A DNA stretch of 64,000 bases from Trinickia diaoshuihuensis (GCF_003390925.1 NZ_QUBS01000033.1:62001-126000), one strand, 5' to 3'. Numbered from the stretch's first letter, positions 37,650 through 47,932 are shown. The notes: generated by a model from the letters alone, not told the origin. Program-made: numbers and translations.

Positions 37650-39053
37650 ATGACTACGCCGACCGAATCCCCCATCGCCGTCTCCGTCCATCAAGCCCGG
37701 CGCGAGCGCCTTCTCGCCGCCATGCGCGCCGCGGGGGGCGGTGTCGCCCTCGTGCCGACGGCGCCCGAAGCGCTGCGCAATCGCGATACCGAATACCCTT
37801 ATCGCCACGACAGCTATTTTTATTACTTGAGCGGGTTTTCCGAGCCCCAGTCGTTCATCGTCCTCGATGCGACCGCTCAAGCGGGCGAGCCGGCCTCGAT
37901 CTTGTTTTGCCGCACGAAAAACGCCGAACGCGAAACGTGGGAGGGCTTCCATTACGGCCCCGATGCCGCGCGCGAGGCGTTCGGCTTCGATGCGGCGTTC
38001 CCGATCGAGGAAATCGATACGCAATTGCCGCGCCTCATCTCCGATACCCCGGCGCTGTTCTATGCGTTCGGCCGTTCGGCCGAACTCGACGGCCAAGTGC
38101 GCCGCTGGCTCGATGCGGTACGCGCGCAAGGCCGCAGCGGCGTGGCGGCCCCCGCCCGGCTCGTCGATATCCAGCCTGTGCTCGACGACATGCGCCTCGT
38201 CAAGGACGAGCATGAACTCGCGATCATGAGTCAGGCCGCACGCATTTCGGCGCAGGCGCATCGCCGTGCGATGCAGGTATGCCGGCCGGGCATGCGCGAA
38301 TACGAACTCGAGGCGGAGCTGCTCTATACGTTTCGCCGCAACGGGGCGCAAGCGCCCGCTTACGGCTCGATCGTCGCGGCCGGCGCCAATGCCTGCGTAC
38401 TGCACTACCCCGCCGGCAACGCCATTGCGCGCGACGGCGACTTGATATTGATCGACGCGGCCTGCGAACTCGACGGTTATGCCTCGGATATCACGCGCAC
38501 GTTCCCCGCAAACGGCCGATTCTCGCCCGCGCAACGCGAACTGTACGACATCGTGCTGGCCGCGCAACGGGCGGCGATCGACGCCACACGCGCCGGCGTG
38601 AGCTTCGAGGCGCCCCACGACGCCGCCGTGCGGGTCTTGGCCCAAGGGCTGCTCGACACGGGCATCGTCGATCGCAGCAAGTTCGCATCGGTTGACGACG
38701 TCATCGCAGAGCGAGCCTATTCGCGCTTTTACATGCACCGCACCGGGCACTGGATCGGGATGGACGTGCACGATTGTGGCGATTATCGCGAACGCGCGGC
38801 GCTGCCCGATGCCTCGGGCGCCCTGCCTTGGCGCACGTTGCGCGCGTCGATGGCACTGACGATCGAGCCCGGCCTATATGTGCGCGCCGCGCCCGACGTG
38901 CCCGAACGCTATTGGAATATCGGCATCCGCATCGAGGACGACGCGATCGTCACCGACGACGGATGCGTCCTCATCACGCGCGACGTGCCGGTCGAAGCCG
39001 ACGCCATCGAAGCGCTGATGCGCGAGGGCCGCGAATCGTCGTCGGCGGCATAG
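37650..39053 (+). CDS. pepP: Xaa-Pro aminopeptidase (aminopeptidase P)
   Basis: 467 residues. The N-terminal creatinase-like domain (RRERLLAAM, RHDSYFYYLSGF) precedes the pita-bread metalloprotease domain. Metal ligands fit LILIDAACELDGYASDITRTFP (two Asp), HRTGHWIGMDVHD (His), LTIEPGLYV (Glu) and IGIRIEDDAIV (Glu), the two-Mn site that cleaves N-terminal residues before proline. The gene stops four bases before ubiH; the pepP-ubiH pair is also found in E. coli. Confidence 0.95.
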   Translation: MTTPTESPIAVSVHQARRERLLAAMRAAGGGVALVPTAPEALRNRDTEYPYRHDSYFYYLSGFSEPQSFIVLDATAQAGEPASILFCRTKNAERETWEGFHYGPDAAREAFGFDAAFPIEEIDTQLPRLISDTPALFYAFGRSAELDGQVRRWLDAVRAQGRSGVAAPARLVDIQPVLDDMRLVKDEHELAIMSQAARISAQAHRRAMQVCRPGMREYELEAELLYTFRRNGAQAPAYGSIVAAGANACVLHYPAGNAIARDGDLILIDAACELDGYASDITRTFPANGRFSPAQRELYDIVLAAQRAAIDATRAGVSFEAPHDAAVRVLAQGLLDTGIVDRSKFASVDDVIAERAYSRFYMHRTGHWIGMDVHDCGDYRERAALPDASGALPWRTLRASMALTIEPGLYVRAAPDVPERYWNIGIRIEDDAIVTDDGCVLITRDVPVEADAIEALMREGRESSSAA

Positions 39054-39057
39054 AGCC

Positions 39058-40302
39058 ATGAGCGAGATTCGTCCTTTGCACGGCCCGCACGAATTCGACG
39101 TCACGATCGTCGGCGCGGGGCCCGTCGGCCTAGCGCTTGCCGCTTGGCTCGCCCGGCGCAGCGCCACCGCCGCGCTGTCGGTCGCGCTAGTCGATGCGCG
39201 CGATCCCGAGGCGGCCGCCGGCGATCCGCGCGCGATCGCCATTTCCGAGGGCAGCCGCATGTTGCTCGAACCGTTCGGCGCGTGGCCGGCCGATGCCACG
39301 GCGATCGAGCGCATCCACGTGTCGCAGCGCGGACGCTTCGGGCGCACGCTGATCGAACGCGACGAGCACGGCCTGCCCGCACTCGGTTACGTCGCGCGCT
39401 ACGGCTCGATCGTGCATGCGCTCGCGGGTACCGTGCGCCGCACGGGCACGCACTGGTTCACGTCCTGCCGCGCATTGCCGCCCGAAGCCGAACCGGGTGC
39501 CGAGTTCGTCAAGCTGCCTATCGAAAGCGCCCACCTGCAGCGCACACTGAGCACGCGCATCCTGATCAACGCCGAAGGCGGAATTTACGGCGAGCCGCAT
39601 GCCAAGCAGTCGGCCATCGACGCCGACCGGCCAAAGCCCGCGCGGCTCGCCGATAAATACGACACGCGCGACTACGGTCAAACGGCGATCGTCGGCACCG
39701 TAACCGTGTCGGCGCCGCAACCGCACGTCGCATGGGAGCGTTTCACGCATGAGGGTCCGATCGCGCTGCTGCCGATCGGCGGCGTGCGTCAGGCCGATTA
39801 CGCGCTCGTCTGGTGCATGGCGCCCGAGCAGGCGGCGCGGCGCGCGGCATTGTCCGATGCGGCGCTGCTGGCGGAATTGGGCGTCGCGTTCGGCGAACGC
39901 ATGGGCCGCTTTCAGGCGATCAAGGGCCGCGCGGCTTTTCCGCTCGGGCTCGTGGCCGCGCACACGCTCGTCGAGGGCCGCATCGCATCGATCGGCAACG
40001 CGGCGCAAACGCTCCACCCCGTGGCCGGACAGGGATTGAATCTCGGGCTGCGCGACGCGCACGCGCTCGCCGACGCGCTCGCGCACGCCGGGGCGACGCC
40101 GGACGCTCTTGCGCGGTTCGCACGCCGGCGCAGCGTCGATCGGCGCATCACGATCGGTGCCACCGATACGCTTGCGCGCCTTTTCACGGTCGATTTCGGC
40201 CCCTTGGCGGTGCTGCGAGGACTCGCGTTGACGGCGCTCGAATGCGTGCCGCCCGCCAAAACGGCGCTCGCGCGCCAGATGATGTTCGGCCAACGCCGCT
40301 GA
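39058..40302 (+). CDS. ubiH: UbiH/Coq6-family FAD monooxygenase
   Basis: 414 residues. The FAD-binding motif VTIVGAGPVGLALAAWLARR is at residues 15-34, and the second FAD motif GNAAQTLHPVAGQGLNLGLRDA near 318. These aerobic hydroxylases act on the ring of ubiquinone precursors. The context pepP-ubiH supports UbiH rather than UbiF or UbiI, though the family members are hard to tell apart by sequence. The segment about 175-200 (GEPHAKQSAIDADRPKPARL) is looser than usual. Start ATG 39058 overlaps nothing and follows pepP by four bases. Confidence 0.88.
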   Translation: MSEIRPLHGPHEFDVTIVGAGPVGLALAAWLARRSATAALSVALVDARDPEAAAGDPRAIAISEGSRMLLEPFGAWPADATAIERIHVSQRGRFGRTLIERDEHGLPALGYVARYGSIVHALAGTVRRTGTHWFTSCRALPPEAEPGAEFVKLPIESAHLQRTLSTRILINAEGGIYGEPHAKQSAIDADRPKPARLADKYDTRDYGQTAIVGTVTVSAPQPHVAWERFTHEGPIALLPIGGVRQADYALVWCMAPEQAARRAALSDAALLAELGVAFGERMGRFQAIKGRAAFPLGLVAAHTLVEGRIASIGNAAQTLHPVAGQGLNLGLRDAHALADALAHAGATPDALARFARRRSVDRRITIGATDTLARLFTVDFGPLAVLRGLALTALECVPPAKTALARQMMFGQRR

Positions 40303-40385
40303 CGCGCGCCCGGCGCCCGCCGGCCGTCGCCGGACAGCGGCTGAGCAGTCCGTACCGATCCAAACGCCTCGGGTCGGCGGTTAAC

Positions 40386-40398
40386 GGTAAAATACGCG
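40386..40398 (+). promoter_or_regulatory. Candidate -10 of the dusB-fis operon
   Basis: GGTAAAATACGCG, the same string as before yajC (10774-10786). It contains TAAAAT and a GC-rich downstream discriminator as expected for growth-rate-controlled fis operons. No clear -35 is seen. Confidence 0.35.
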
Positions 40399-40456
40399 TT
40401 TCCCTGGTCGCCTTCCCGCCCCCGCGCCTCTCGGCGCGGGCTGCTGCCCTCTTTTC

Positions 40457-41530
40457 ATGATGCCAACGCTCGGCTCGCACACTCTGCGCAACAACCTATT
40501 CGTCGCCCCGATGGCGGGCGTGACGGATCGGCCGTTCCGCCAGCTTTGCAAGCGGCTCGGGGCCGGTTATGCGGTGTCCGAGATGGTCGCGTCGAATGCC
40601 CAGCTTTGGAAGAGCGAGAAGACGATGCGCCGCGCGAACCACGCGGGCGAGGTCGAGCCGATCGCGGTCCAGATCGCCGGCGCCGACCCGGCGATGATGG
40701 CCGAAGCGGCGCGCTACAACGTCGATAACGGCGCGCAGATCATCGACATCAATATGGGCTGCCCGGCCAAGAAGGTCTGCAACGTCGCGGCGGGGTCCGC
40801 GCTGCTGCAAAACGAGCCGCTCGTCGCGCGGATCGTGGAGGCTGTCGTCGCCGCCGTGGGTACCGGGCCCGGCGCGGTGCCCGTCACGCTGAAGATCCGC
40901 ACGGGCTGGAATCGCGAGAATCGCAACGCGGTGCGAGTCGCCCGGCTCGCCGAGGCCGCGGGCATCTCGATGCTGACGGTCCACGGCCGCACGCGCGCCG
41001 ATCTCTACCATGGCGAAGCCGAGTACGAAACCATCGCGGCCGTGAAAGCGGCCGTGCGCATCCCCGTGGTCGCCAATGGCGACATCGATTCGCCGCGGAA
41101 GGCGCGCGCGGTACTCGCGGCCACGGGCGCCGACGCCATCATGATCGGCCGCGCGGCCCAAGGGCGCCCGTGGCTGTTTCGCGAAATCGAGCATTTCCTT
41201 GCGACGGGCGAGCTTTTGCCGCCGCCGCGCATCGCCGAAATCCGCCAAGTGATGAACGAGCATTTAGAGGATCATTACGCGTTTTACGGCGAATTCACGG
41301 GCGTGCGGACGGCACGCAAGCACATCGGCTGGTACACTCGCGGCCTTTCCGGCGCCAATGCGTTCCGGCATCGAATGAACACGCTCGATACGACGCGCGA
41401 GCAGCTCGTCGCCGTCAACGCCTTTTTCGACGAGCAGCAAGCGCTGTCGGACCGCCTCGTCTACGTCGACGAGAGCCCGGCCGGGCCTACCCCGGCCGGG
41501 CCTAATCGCAACGAACCTTTAGCAGCATGA
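40457..41530 (+). CDS. dusB: tRNA-dihydrouridine synthase B
   Basis: 357 residues. The FMN barrel shows FVAPMAGVTDRPFRQLCKRLG, INMGCPAKKVCN with the catalytic Cys, LTVHGRTRADLYHG, VVANGDIDSP and MIGRAAQGRPWLF. DusB reduces uridine in the tRNA D-loop. It precedes fis with a four-base overlap (ATGA at 41527), the same order as in E. coli. The 3' end holds a short direct repeat coding PAGPTPAGP. Confidence 0.96.
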   Translation: MMPTLGSHTLRNNLFVAPMAGVTDRPFRQLCKRLGAGYAVSEMVASNAQLWKSEKTMRRANHAGEVEPIAVQIAGADPAMMAEAARYNVDNGAQIIDINMGCPAKKVCNVAAGSALLQNEPLVARIVEAVVAAVGTGPGAVPVTLKIRTGWNRENRNAVRVARLAEAAGISMLTVHGRTRADLYHGEAEYETIAAVKAAVRIPVVANGDIDSPRKARAVLAATGADAIMIGRAAQGRPWLFREIEHFLATGELLPPPRIAEIRQVMNEHLEDHYAFYGEFTGVRTARKHIGWYTRGLSGANAFRHRMNTLDTTREQLVAVNAFFDEQQALSDRLVYVDESPAGPTPAGPNRNEPLAA

Positions 41531-41760
41531 GCAAGCACAATATCGAACAATGCGTCCGCGACAGCCTGGGCATGTATTTCCAGGATCTCGACGGCGCCAA
41601 CCCGCACGACGTGTATGACATGGTGATGTCGTGCGTCGAGAAACCGATGCTCGAGGTGGTGCTCGAGCGGGCGGGCGGCAATCAGTCGCTGGCCGCCGAT
41701 TATCTCGGCATCAACCGCAACACGTTGCGCAAGAAGCTGCAGCAGCACGGCTTGCTGTAA
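41527..41760 (+). CDS. fis: DNA-binding protein Fis
   Basis: 77 residues, the short betaproteobacterial form. The N-terminal beta-hairpin arm of E. coli Fis is largely missing. The helical core DSLGMYFQDLDG...YDMVMSCVEKPMLEVVLERAGGN and helix-turn-helix QSLAADYLGINRNTLRKKL are intact. Fis bends DNA and regulates rRNA, recombination and growth genes. It is translationally coupled to dusB. Confidence 0.96.
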   Translation: MSKHNIEQCVRDSLGMYFQDLDGANPHDVYDMVMSCVEKPMLEVVLERAGGNQSLAADYLGINRNTLRKKLQQHGLL

Positions 41761-41799
41761 CGCGCCACCTCAAGTTCCTTTCCGGCCATCGTTTCCATC

Positions 41800-43365
41800 A
41801 TGATCAAGCAAGCGCTCATTTCCGTCTCCGACAAGTCCGGCATCGTCGAATTCGCCCGTTCGCTCTCGACGCTCGGCGTCAAGATTTTGTCGACGGGCGG
41901 CACCGCCAAGCTGCTCGCCGACGCGGGTCTTCCGGTTACCGAAGTGGCCGACTATACGGGCTTTCCCGAGATGCTCGACGGCCGCGTGAAGACGCTTCAT
42001 CCCAAAGTGCACGGCGGCATTCTCGCGCGCCGCGATCTGCCGGAACACATGGCCGCGCTGCAAGCGCACGACATCCCGACGATCGACCTGCTCGTCGTGA
42101 ACCTCTACCCGTTCGTCTCGACGATCGCGAAAGACGAATGCACGCTCGAGGACGCCATCGAGAACATCGACATCGGCGGCCCGACGATGCTGCGCTCGGC
42201 GGCGAAGAACCACCGCGACGTGACCGTCGTCGTCGATCCGGCCGACTACGCCGCGGTGCTCGACGAGATGCGCGCGAGCGGTAATACGGTGAGCTACAAG
42301 ACGAATTTCCGGCTGGCGACGAAAGTGTTCGCGCACACCGCGCAATACGACGGCGCGATCACGAACTATCTGACGAGCCTGACCGAGTCGCTCTCGCACT
42401 CGTCGCGCAACGCGTATCCGGAAACGCTGAATCTCGCCTTCGAAAAAGTGCAGGACCTGCGCTACGGCGAGAACCCGCATCAAAGCGCCGCGTTCTACCG
42501 CGACATCGCGATGCCGGCCGGCGCGCTCGCCGGATACCGCCAATTGCAGGGCAAAGAGCTCTCGTACAACAACATCGCCGATGCGGACGCCGCCTGGGAA
42601 TGCGTGAAGACGTTCGATGTGCCCGCGTGCGTCATCGTCAAGCATGCCAACCCGTGCGGCGTGGCGGTGGCGCAGAGCCCCGCCGAAGCTTATGCGAAGG
42701 CCTTCCAGACCGATCCGACCTCGGCCTTCGGCGGCATCATCGCGTTTAACCGCGAGGTGGACGAAGCCGCGGCGCAGGCCGTCACGAAGCAGTTCGTCGA
42801 AGTCCTGATCGCCCCTTCGCTGACCGATTCCGCCAAACAAGTGCTCGCCGCCAAGCAAAACGTGCGCGTGCTCGAAATCGCGCTGGGCGCCGGTCAAAAC
42901 GCATTCGACTTCAAGCGTGTGGGCGGCGGCCTGCTCGTGCAGTCCCCCGATGCGAAGAACGTACTGCCGCGCGATCTGCGCGTGGTCACGAAACGCCATC
43001 CCACGCCGCAAGAGATGGACGATCTGATGTTCGCCTGGCGCGTGGCGAAGTTCGTCAAGTCCAATGCAATCGTATTCTGCGGCAAGGGTATGACGCTCGG
43101 CGTCGGCGCGGGCCAAATGAGCCGTGTCGACTCGGCGCGCATCGCGAGCATCAAGGCGCAAAACGCGGGTCTTTCGCTGCAAGGATCGACCGTGGCGTCC
43201 GATGCATTCTTCCCGTTCCGCGACGGCCTCGACGTCGTCGTTGCGGCAGGCGCCACCTGCGTCATTCAGCCGGGCGGTTCGGTGCGTGACGACGAGGTCA
43301 TCGCGGCGGCCGACGAGCACAACATCGCGATGGTCGTGACGGGCGTGCGGCACTTCCGTCATTGA
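41800..43365 (+). CDS. purH: Bifunctional AICAR transformylase / IMP cyclohydrolase
   Basis: 521 residues, normal for PurH, which performs the last two steps of IMP synthesis. The cyclohydrolase (MGS-fold) domain is at 1-200 ([60 protein letters not shown]). The transformylase domain contains [14 protein letters not shown] and the catalytic [11 protein letters not shown]. It follows fis by 40 bases and ends in a clear terminator. Confidence 0.98.
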   Translation: MIKQALISVSDKSGIVEFARSLSTLGVKILSTGGTAKLLADAGLPVTEVADYTGFPEMLDGRVKTLHPKVHGGILARRDLPEHMAALQAHDIPTIDLLVVNLYPFVSTIAKDECTLEDAIENIDIGGPTMLRSAAKNHRDVTVVVDPADYAAVLDEMRASGNTVSYKTNFRLATKVFAHTAQYDGAITNYLTSLTESLSHSSRNAYPETLNLAFEKVQDLRYGENPHQSAAFYRDIAMPAGALAGYRQLQGKELSYNNIADADAAWECVKTFDVPACVIVKHANPCGVAVAQSPAEAYAKAFQTDPTSAFGGIIAFNREVDEAAAQAVTKQFVEVLIAPSLTDSAKQVLAAKQNVRVLEIALGAGQNAFDFKRVGGGLLVQSPDAKNVLPRDLRVVTKRHPTPQEMDDLMFAWRVAKFVKSNAIVFCGKGMTLGVGAGQMSRVDSARIASIKAQNAGLSLQGSTVASDAFFPFRDGLDVVVAAGATCVIQPGGSVRDDEVIAAADEHNIAMVVTGVRHFRH

Positions 43366-43408
43366 GCATCGACAGACAGTGAGTCCGGCGATTCGCGTCG
43401 CCGCGCTG

Positions 43409-43432
43409 AACCCGGCTATGGCCGGGTTTTTT
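43409..43432 (+). terminator. Rho-independent terminator after purH
   Basis: AACCCGGC and GCCGGGTT form the stem, followed by six T residues. It ends the purH transcript. Confidence 0.85.
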
Positions 43433-43547
43433 ATGTGCATGCCTAATGCATTGATTCCCCTTCAATCGGTCTGATTCTTGCACCTAGCGCGGGCTGCCAC
43501 TCATTCGCTGTCATGCTCAGCGTTTCCTCCGCCACCGGAGCAGACCG

Positions 43548-44330
43548 ATGCACTACCCCCTCGTCGAGCCCGAAAAGCTCAGCGAAGCACAGCATACCTT
43601 CATCACGCAATTCGTCCGCACCATAGAGCTCGTCTCGGTGTGCAGCCGCGCGCTCGTCGGGGCGAAAGACACACATTCCCGCAATCTCGCGGCCAGCGAC
43701 CCGTATGCGCAAATCGTCGGACTATCGTGCGGCGCGGACGTGGCGGGGCGCATGGATTGCGACCTGCCCTGCGAAGACGTTGCACAATTTGCAGAGTGCT
43801 ATGTGCGCTCCGATATGCGCTTGCTCAATCGCACGCACGTCGGCGCGACGCAAACCGTACTGAACATTCATCGATATGCGACGGGACTCAAAGCGCTCGT
43901 ATTCGATAAGTCTTTACTGAAACATCACCCCAGCCAATCCATTGTCGGTATCGTCTATAGCGCGTACGAGACGAATCTAAAACGGTTCACCGCATTATTT
44001 CCGACCTACTGGACGCAGTTCGGCTTCGGCTGCAGTATCGAGCGCGTGGACCACCCGGCCGTCGACGGTCTCGGAAGACTCTCTTCGCTCGAGCACGAAG
44101 TCGCCTTCTTACTCGCGCTGGGCCTCGATGCCGAAGCGATCGCTCACTTTCTGCCGCGCCTGCGCCCAGGCCCGGGCCTCGATGTCGATGCCGCGCTGTT
44201 CGGGCTCGCGGATAAGGCCGTCGCAGCCGGTGTCGCGGTTGCCGATCTGCGCGAGTGCCTCGTCGAGGCGCACGTTCATCAACGCATGCCCAAATCGTTT
44301 TTTGGTAAGGTCGTCGGAGTACCCATCTAG
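43548..44330 (+). CDS. PAS-domain regulator with degenerate LuxR-like HTH
   Basis: 260 residues. The N-terminal half resembles a PAS sensor (SRNLAASDPYAQIVGL, GRMDCDLPCEDVAQFAECYVRSDMRLL). The segment LSSLEHEVAFLLALGLDAEAIAHFL near residue 180 follows the LuxR-type pattern (LSxxExEVxxLLAxGLxxxxIAxxL) but the recognition helix region is not well conserved. GGAG stands 7 bases before ATG 43548. A coupled enzyme gene starts 9 bases after it, so the protein probably senses a small molecule and controls that gene. Alternative: a non-DNA-binding sensor. No closer family recognised. Confidence 0.55.
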   Translation: MHYPLVEPEKLSEAQHTFITQFVRTIELVSVCSRALVGAKDTHSRNLAASDPYAQIVGLSCGADVAGRMDCDLPCEDVAQFAECYVRSDMRLLNRTHVGATQTVLNIHRYATGLKALVFDKSLLKHHPSQSIVGIVYSAYETNLKRFTALFPTYWTQFGFGCSIERVDHPAVDGLGRLSSLEHEVAFLLALGLDAEAIAHFLPRLRPGPGLDVDAALFGLADKAVAAGVAVADLRECLVEAHVHQRMPKSFFGKVVGVPI

Positions 44331-44339
44331 GAGCCCTTC

Positions 44340-45491
44340 GTGTCACGTCCACCTGCCCTTGGTCCGAACGCCTATCTCGTCGGCGTTGCCGGTAGCCGCG
44401 ATATGCTGGATACGCCGGCGCTTCTGCTCGATCGAGCCGCGCTCGAGCGCAACATTGCAAAAATGGCCGCCACCGCCGAGCATCACGGCATCGAGTTGCG
44501 CCCGCATGTGAAGACCCACAAGTGCGCGCGCATCGCGCAAATGCAAATCGACGCGGGTGCGGTCGGCGTGAGTTGCGCGACGCTCGGCGAAGCCGAGGCG
44601 ATGGTGCACGCCGGTATTCCCGGCGTACTCATCACATCGCCGGTCGTCACCACGAACAAGCTGCGCCGGCTCGCCTCGCTGGCGGAGAAGGCGGGACCGC
44701 GTCAACTCATGCTGGTCGTCGACGACGCGTGCAACGTCGCCGAGTTGGCCGTGCTCGCCGCCCGCCTCGCCTATCCGCTCGACGTCCTTATCGATTACCA
44801 ATCCGGCTATCACCGCACCGGCGTCACCGACGTAGAGGCGGCCCTCGCACTCGCCCGCACGATCTCCGAAACGGGATCATTGAGGCTGCGCGGCGTGCAA
44901 GCGTACGGCGGACATCTTCAACATATCGCGGCGCGCGACGAGCGCAACGCCGCAGCCGCCCGACTCCGATGCGAGGTCGATGAAATCGTCCACGCGCTCG
45001 AATCGGCCGGCATGCCGATCGAAATCGTCACGGGCGTCGGCACGGGAACGCACGAGGCCGATGCGGCGGGAGGGGTCTTTACCGAAATGCAACCGGGCTC
45101 GTACGTCTTCATGGACGTCGAATACGCCAGGGTGCTTGGCAACGATTCGCTCGGCCCGCCGTATGAGACGGCGCTGTTCGTGCAGAGCGCCGTCGTCAGC
45201 ACGCAAGCCCCCGCTTGGGTCACCGTCGATGCCGGCGCAAAAAGTTTCGCCACCGACAGCGTCGCGCCCGTCGTGGCGCGAGGCGTCGATGGGCCGTCGC
45301 AGTACGCGTTTTTCGGCGATGAACACGGCAAGCTCATCGTCGATGCCGAGCATCGCCCGCCGCTTGCGGCGCGGATCGAATTCACGACGCCGCATTGCGA
45401 TCCCACCGTCAATCTGTACGACCGGTATCACGTCGTGGTGGACGACATGCTCGTCGATATCTGGCCGATCGACGCACGCGGCAAGCTCTGA
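44340..45491 (+). CDS. PLP-dependent D-threonine aldolase / D-serine dehydratase-like protein
   Basis: 383 residues. The alanine-racemase-like PLP barrel carries the Schiff-base lysine K58 in RPHVKTHKC. The C-terminal D-serine dehydratase-like domain ends with the metal site HCDPTVNLYDRYHVV (His-x-Asp), as in D-threonine aldolases and DSD1 enzymes. The start is GTG 44340, supported by AGGAG six bases upstream. It would cleave or dehydrate a D-hydroxy amino acid. Translated with the upstream PAS protein. Confidence 0.85.
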   Translation: MSRPPALGPNAYLVGVAGSRDMLDTPALLLDRAALERNIAKMAATAEHHGIELRPHVKTHKCARIAQMQIDAGAVGVSCATLGEAEAMVHAGIPGVLITSPVVTTNKLRRLASLAEKAGPRQLMLVVDDACNVAELAVLAARLAYPLDVLIDYQSGYHRTGVTDVEAALALARTISETGSLRLRGVQAYGGHLQHIAARDERNAAAARLRCEVDEIVHALESAGMPIEIVTGVGTGTHEADAAGGVFTEMQPGSYVFMDVEYARVLGNDSLGPPYETALFVQSAVVSTQAPAWVTVDAGAKSFATDSVAPVVARGVDGPSQYAFFGDEHGKLIVDAEHRPPLAARIEFTTPHCDPTVNLYDRYHVVVDDMLVDIWPIDARGKL

Positions 45492-45606
45492 GGCACCGCG
45501 TCGCCGGTCAATCCCGTCGATCGCGGGATCGATCGTCCGCCGTTGCGCCATAGGCGCGCGCCAGGGTTCGTTGTAGTATCTCGGGCACTTCGTCCGGTTT
45601 TTTTTC

Positions 45607-46149
45607 ATGAGAATCCTAGGCATCGACCCGGGCTTGCGCGTTACGGGTTTTGGCGTCATCGAGCAAGTGGGTCAGCGTCTCACCTATGTGACGAGCGGCG
45701 TGATCCGCACCGCCGACAGCGATCTGCCCTCCCGTCTCGGCACGATTTTCGAAGGCGTGTCGGCGCTGATGCGCCAGCATACGCCCGACCAGTCGGCCAT
45801 CGAAAAAGTGTTCGTCAACGTCAACCCGCAATCGACGCTGCTGCTGGGCCAAGCGCGCGGGGCGGCGATTTGCGCGCTCGTGGCCGGGGGCGTGCCGGTC
45901 GCCGAGTACACGGCGCTGCAATTGAAGCAAGCGGTCGTGGGCTACGGCAGAGCCACGAAAGAGCAAATGCAGCAAATGGTCGTGCGTCTGCTGAACTTAT
46001 CGGGGGTACCCGGCACCGACGCCGCCGACGCGCTCGGCATGGCCATTTGCCACGCGCATGGCGGCAATACGCTCGACACGCTAGGCGGCATTGCTCCGGC
46101 TCTGGCCAAGAAAGGTTTGCGCGTGCGCCGGGGGCGACTCATCGGATAG
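45607..46149 (+). CDS. ruvC: Holliday junction endonuclease RuvC
   Basis: 180 residues. RuvC cuts Holliday junctions. The catalytic acidic residues appear in [17 protein letters not shown] (Asp7), [10 protein letters not shown] (Glu), and [15 protein letters not shown] (two Asp). The ATG follows a T-rich run without a clear ribosome-binding site. First gene of ruvC-ruvA-ruvB. Confidence 0.97.
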   Translation: MRILGIDPGLRVTGFGVIEQVGQRLTYVTSGVIRTADSDLPSRLGTIFEGVSALMRQHTPDQSAIEKVFVNVNPQSTLLLGQARGAAICALVAGGVPVAEYTALQLKQAVVGYGRATKEQMQQMVVRLLNLSGVPGTDAADALGMAICHAHGGNTLDTLGGIAPALAKKGLRVRRGRLIG

Positions 46150-46226
46150 TGCCACCGAGGGTCCGCTTCGATGCTACAGTTCGTGCTCCCTCGGCCAAAC
46201 TACCTTTACGCTAAGCCTACTCCGCC

Positions 46227-46808
46227 ATGATTGGTCGCATCGCCGGCATCCTGCTCGAAAAGAACCCGCCCCACTTGCTCGTCGACTGCAACGGCGTCGG
46301 CTACGAGGTCGACGTGCCGATGAGCACGTTCTACAACCTGCCGTCCGCCGGCGAGAAAATCGTCTTGCTCACGCAACTGATCGTGCGCGAGGACGCGCAC
46401 TTGCTCTACGGCTTCGGCACCGCGCAGGAGCGCGCGACATTCCGCGAATTGCTCAAGATCAGCGGCATCGGCGCCCGCATGGCGCTGGCCGTCCTGTCGG
46501 GGATGAGCGTGCAGGAACTGGCGCAAGCCGTCACGCTGCAGGACGCGGCCCGGCTCACGCGCGTGCCCGGCATCGGCAAGAAGACGGCCGAGCGGCTGCT
46601 GCTCGAGTTGAAGGGCAAGCTCGGCGCCGATTTGGGTGCGGCGGCGGCCGGCGTGTCGCCGTCCGATCATGCCTCCGACATCCTGAACGCTTTGCTGGCC
46701 CTCGGCTACTCGGAAAAGGAGGCGCTGGCGGCGATCAAGAACGTCCCGGCCGGGACCGGCGTTTCGGAAGGCATCAAGCTCGCGCTCAAGGCGCTATCGA
46801 AAGCGTAG
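46227..46808 (+). CDS. ruvA: Holliday junction helicase subunit RuvA
   Basis: 193 residues. The OB-fold N-terminus is [31 protein letters not shown]. Two helix-hairpin-helix motifs follow: [18 protein letters not shown] and [22 protein letters not shown]. The C-terminal domain III ([17 protein letters not shown]) contacts RuvB. RuvA tetramers hold the four-way junction. Confidence 0.97.
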   Translation: MIGRIAGILLEKNPPHLLVDCNGVGYEVDVPMSTFYNLPSAGEKIVLLTQLIVREDAHLLYGFGTAQERATFRELLKISGIGARMALAVLSGMSVQELAQAVTLQDAARLTRVPGIGKKTAERLLLELKGKLGADLGAAAAGVSPSDHASDILNALLALGYSEKEALAAIKNVPAGTGVSEGIKLALKALSKA

Positions 46809-46864
46809 CCGGTACGAACCCGCACCGGGCGTAAGCGGCCGGTGCGCGCGGTACAATGGCAAGC

Positions 46865-47932
46865 ATGATCGAAACCGACAAGCTTGCCAGCGAGCGCATC
46901 ATTGCCGCCACCCCCGCCTCGTCGCACGAGGAAGCGTTCGAGCGCGCGCTGCGTCCGCGCCAACTCGATGAATACGTCGGGCAGGAAAAGGTGCGCGGGC
47001 AGCTCGAAATCTTTATCGAAGCGGCCAAACGGCGCTCCGAAGCGCTCGACCACGTGTTGCTGTTCGGGCCGCCGGGGCTCGGCAAGACCACGCTCGCGCA
47101 TATCATCGCGCGGGAGATGGGCGTGAATTTGCGCCAAACGTCGGGGCCGGTTTTGGAACGCGCGGGCGATCTCGCGGCGTTATTGACGAATCTCGAAGCG
47201 AACGACGTTCTTTTCATCGACGAAATCCACCGGCTCTCGCCTGTCGTCGAGGAAATCCTGTATCCCGCGCTCGAGGATTACCAGATCGACATCATGATCG
47301 GCGAGGGCCCCGCCGCGCGCAGCGTCAAGCTCGATCTGCAACCGTTCACGCTCGTCGGCGCGACCACGCGGGCCGGCATGCTGACGAACCCGCTGCGCGA
47401 CCGTTTCGGTATCGTCGCCCGCCTCGAGTTCTACGATGCCGAACAGCTTTCGCGCATCGTGCGCCGTTCGGCGGCGCTGCTGGGTGCGCAAATTCACCCG
47501 GACGGTGCGCTCGAGATCGCCAAGCGCTCGCGCGGCACGCCGCGGATCGCGAACCGGCTGCTGCGGCGCGTGCGAGACTACGCGGAGGTCAAGGCCGATG
47601 GCGCGATTACGGCCCGCATTGCCGACGCGGCGCTGGCGATGCTCGACGTCGACCCGGTCGGCTTCGATCTGATGGACCGCAAGCTACTCGAAGCGATCTT
47701 GCACAAATTCGACGGCGGCCCCGTCGGCGTCGACAATTTGGCTGCCGCGATCGGCGAGGAGCGCGACACGATCGAAGACGTCCTCGAACCTTACCTGATC
47801 CAGCAAGGCTTCCTGCAACGCACCCCGCGCGGACGCGTGGCGACGCTGGCCGCATACCGCCACTTCGGCCTCTCGGCGCCCGATGCGCAAAGCCCCGTCC
47901 GCAATCTGTGGGACGACGCGGGGGGCGCGTAA
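46865..47932 (+). CDS. ruvB: Holliday junction helicase motor RuvB
   Basis: 355 residues. Walker [13 protein letters not shown], Walker [16 protein letters not shown], sensor [18 protein letters not shown] and the C-terminal winged helix ([15 protein letters not shown]) are all present. The start [13 protein letters not shown] at 46865 matches relatives; an ATG three codons upstream is in frame. TACAAT lies seven bases before it, but cotranscription with ruvA is more likely. Confidence 0.97.
   Translation: MIETDKLASERIIAATPASSHEEAFERALRPRQLDEYVGQEKVRGQLEIFIEAAKRRSEALDHVLLFGPPGLGKTTLAHIIAREMGVNLRQTSGPVLERAGDLAALLTNLEANDVLFIDEIHRLSPVVEEILYPALEDYQIDIMIGEGPAARSVKLDLQPFTLVGATTRAGMLTNPLRDRFGIVARLEFYDAEQLSRIVRRSAALLGAQIHPDGALEIAKRSRGTPRIANRLLRRVRDYAEVKADGAITARIADAALAMLDVDPVGFDLMDRKLLEAILHKFDGGPVGVDNLAAAIGEERDTIEDVLEPYLIQQGFLQRTPRGRVATLAAYRHFGLSAPDAQSPVRNLWDDAGGA

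Noticed and set aside
41475-41502. Tandem repeat of a 13-base unit at the end of dusB
   Set aside because: Two copies only, in frame, coding a Pro-Ala-Gly linker; likely harmless slippage.
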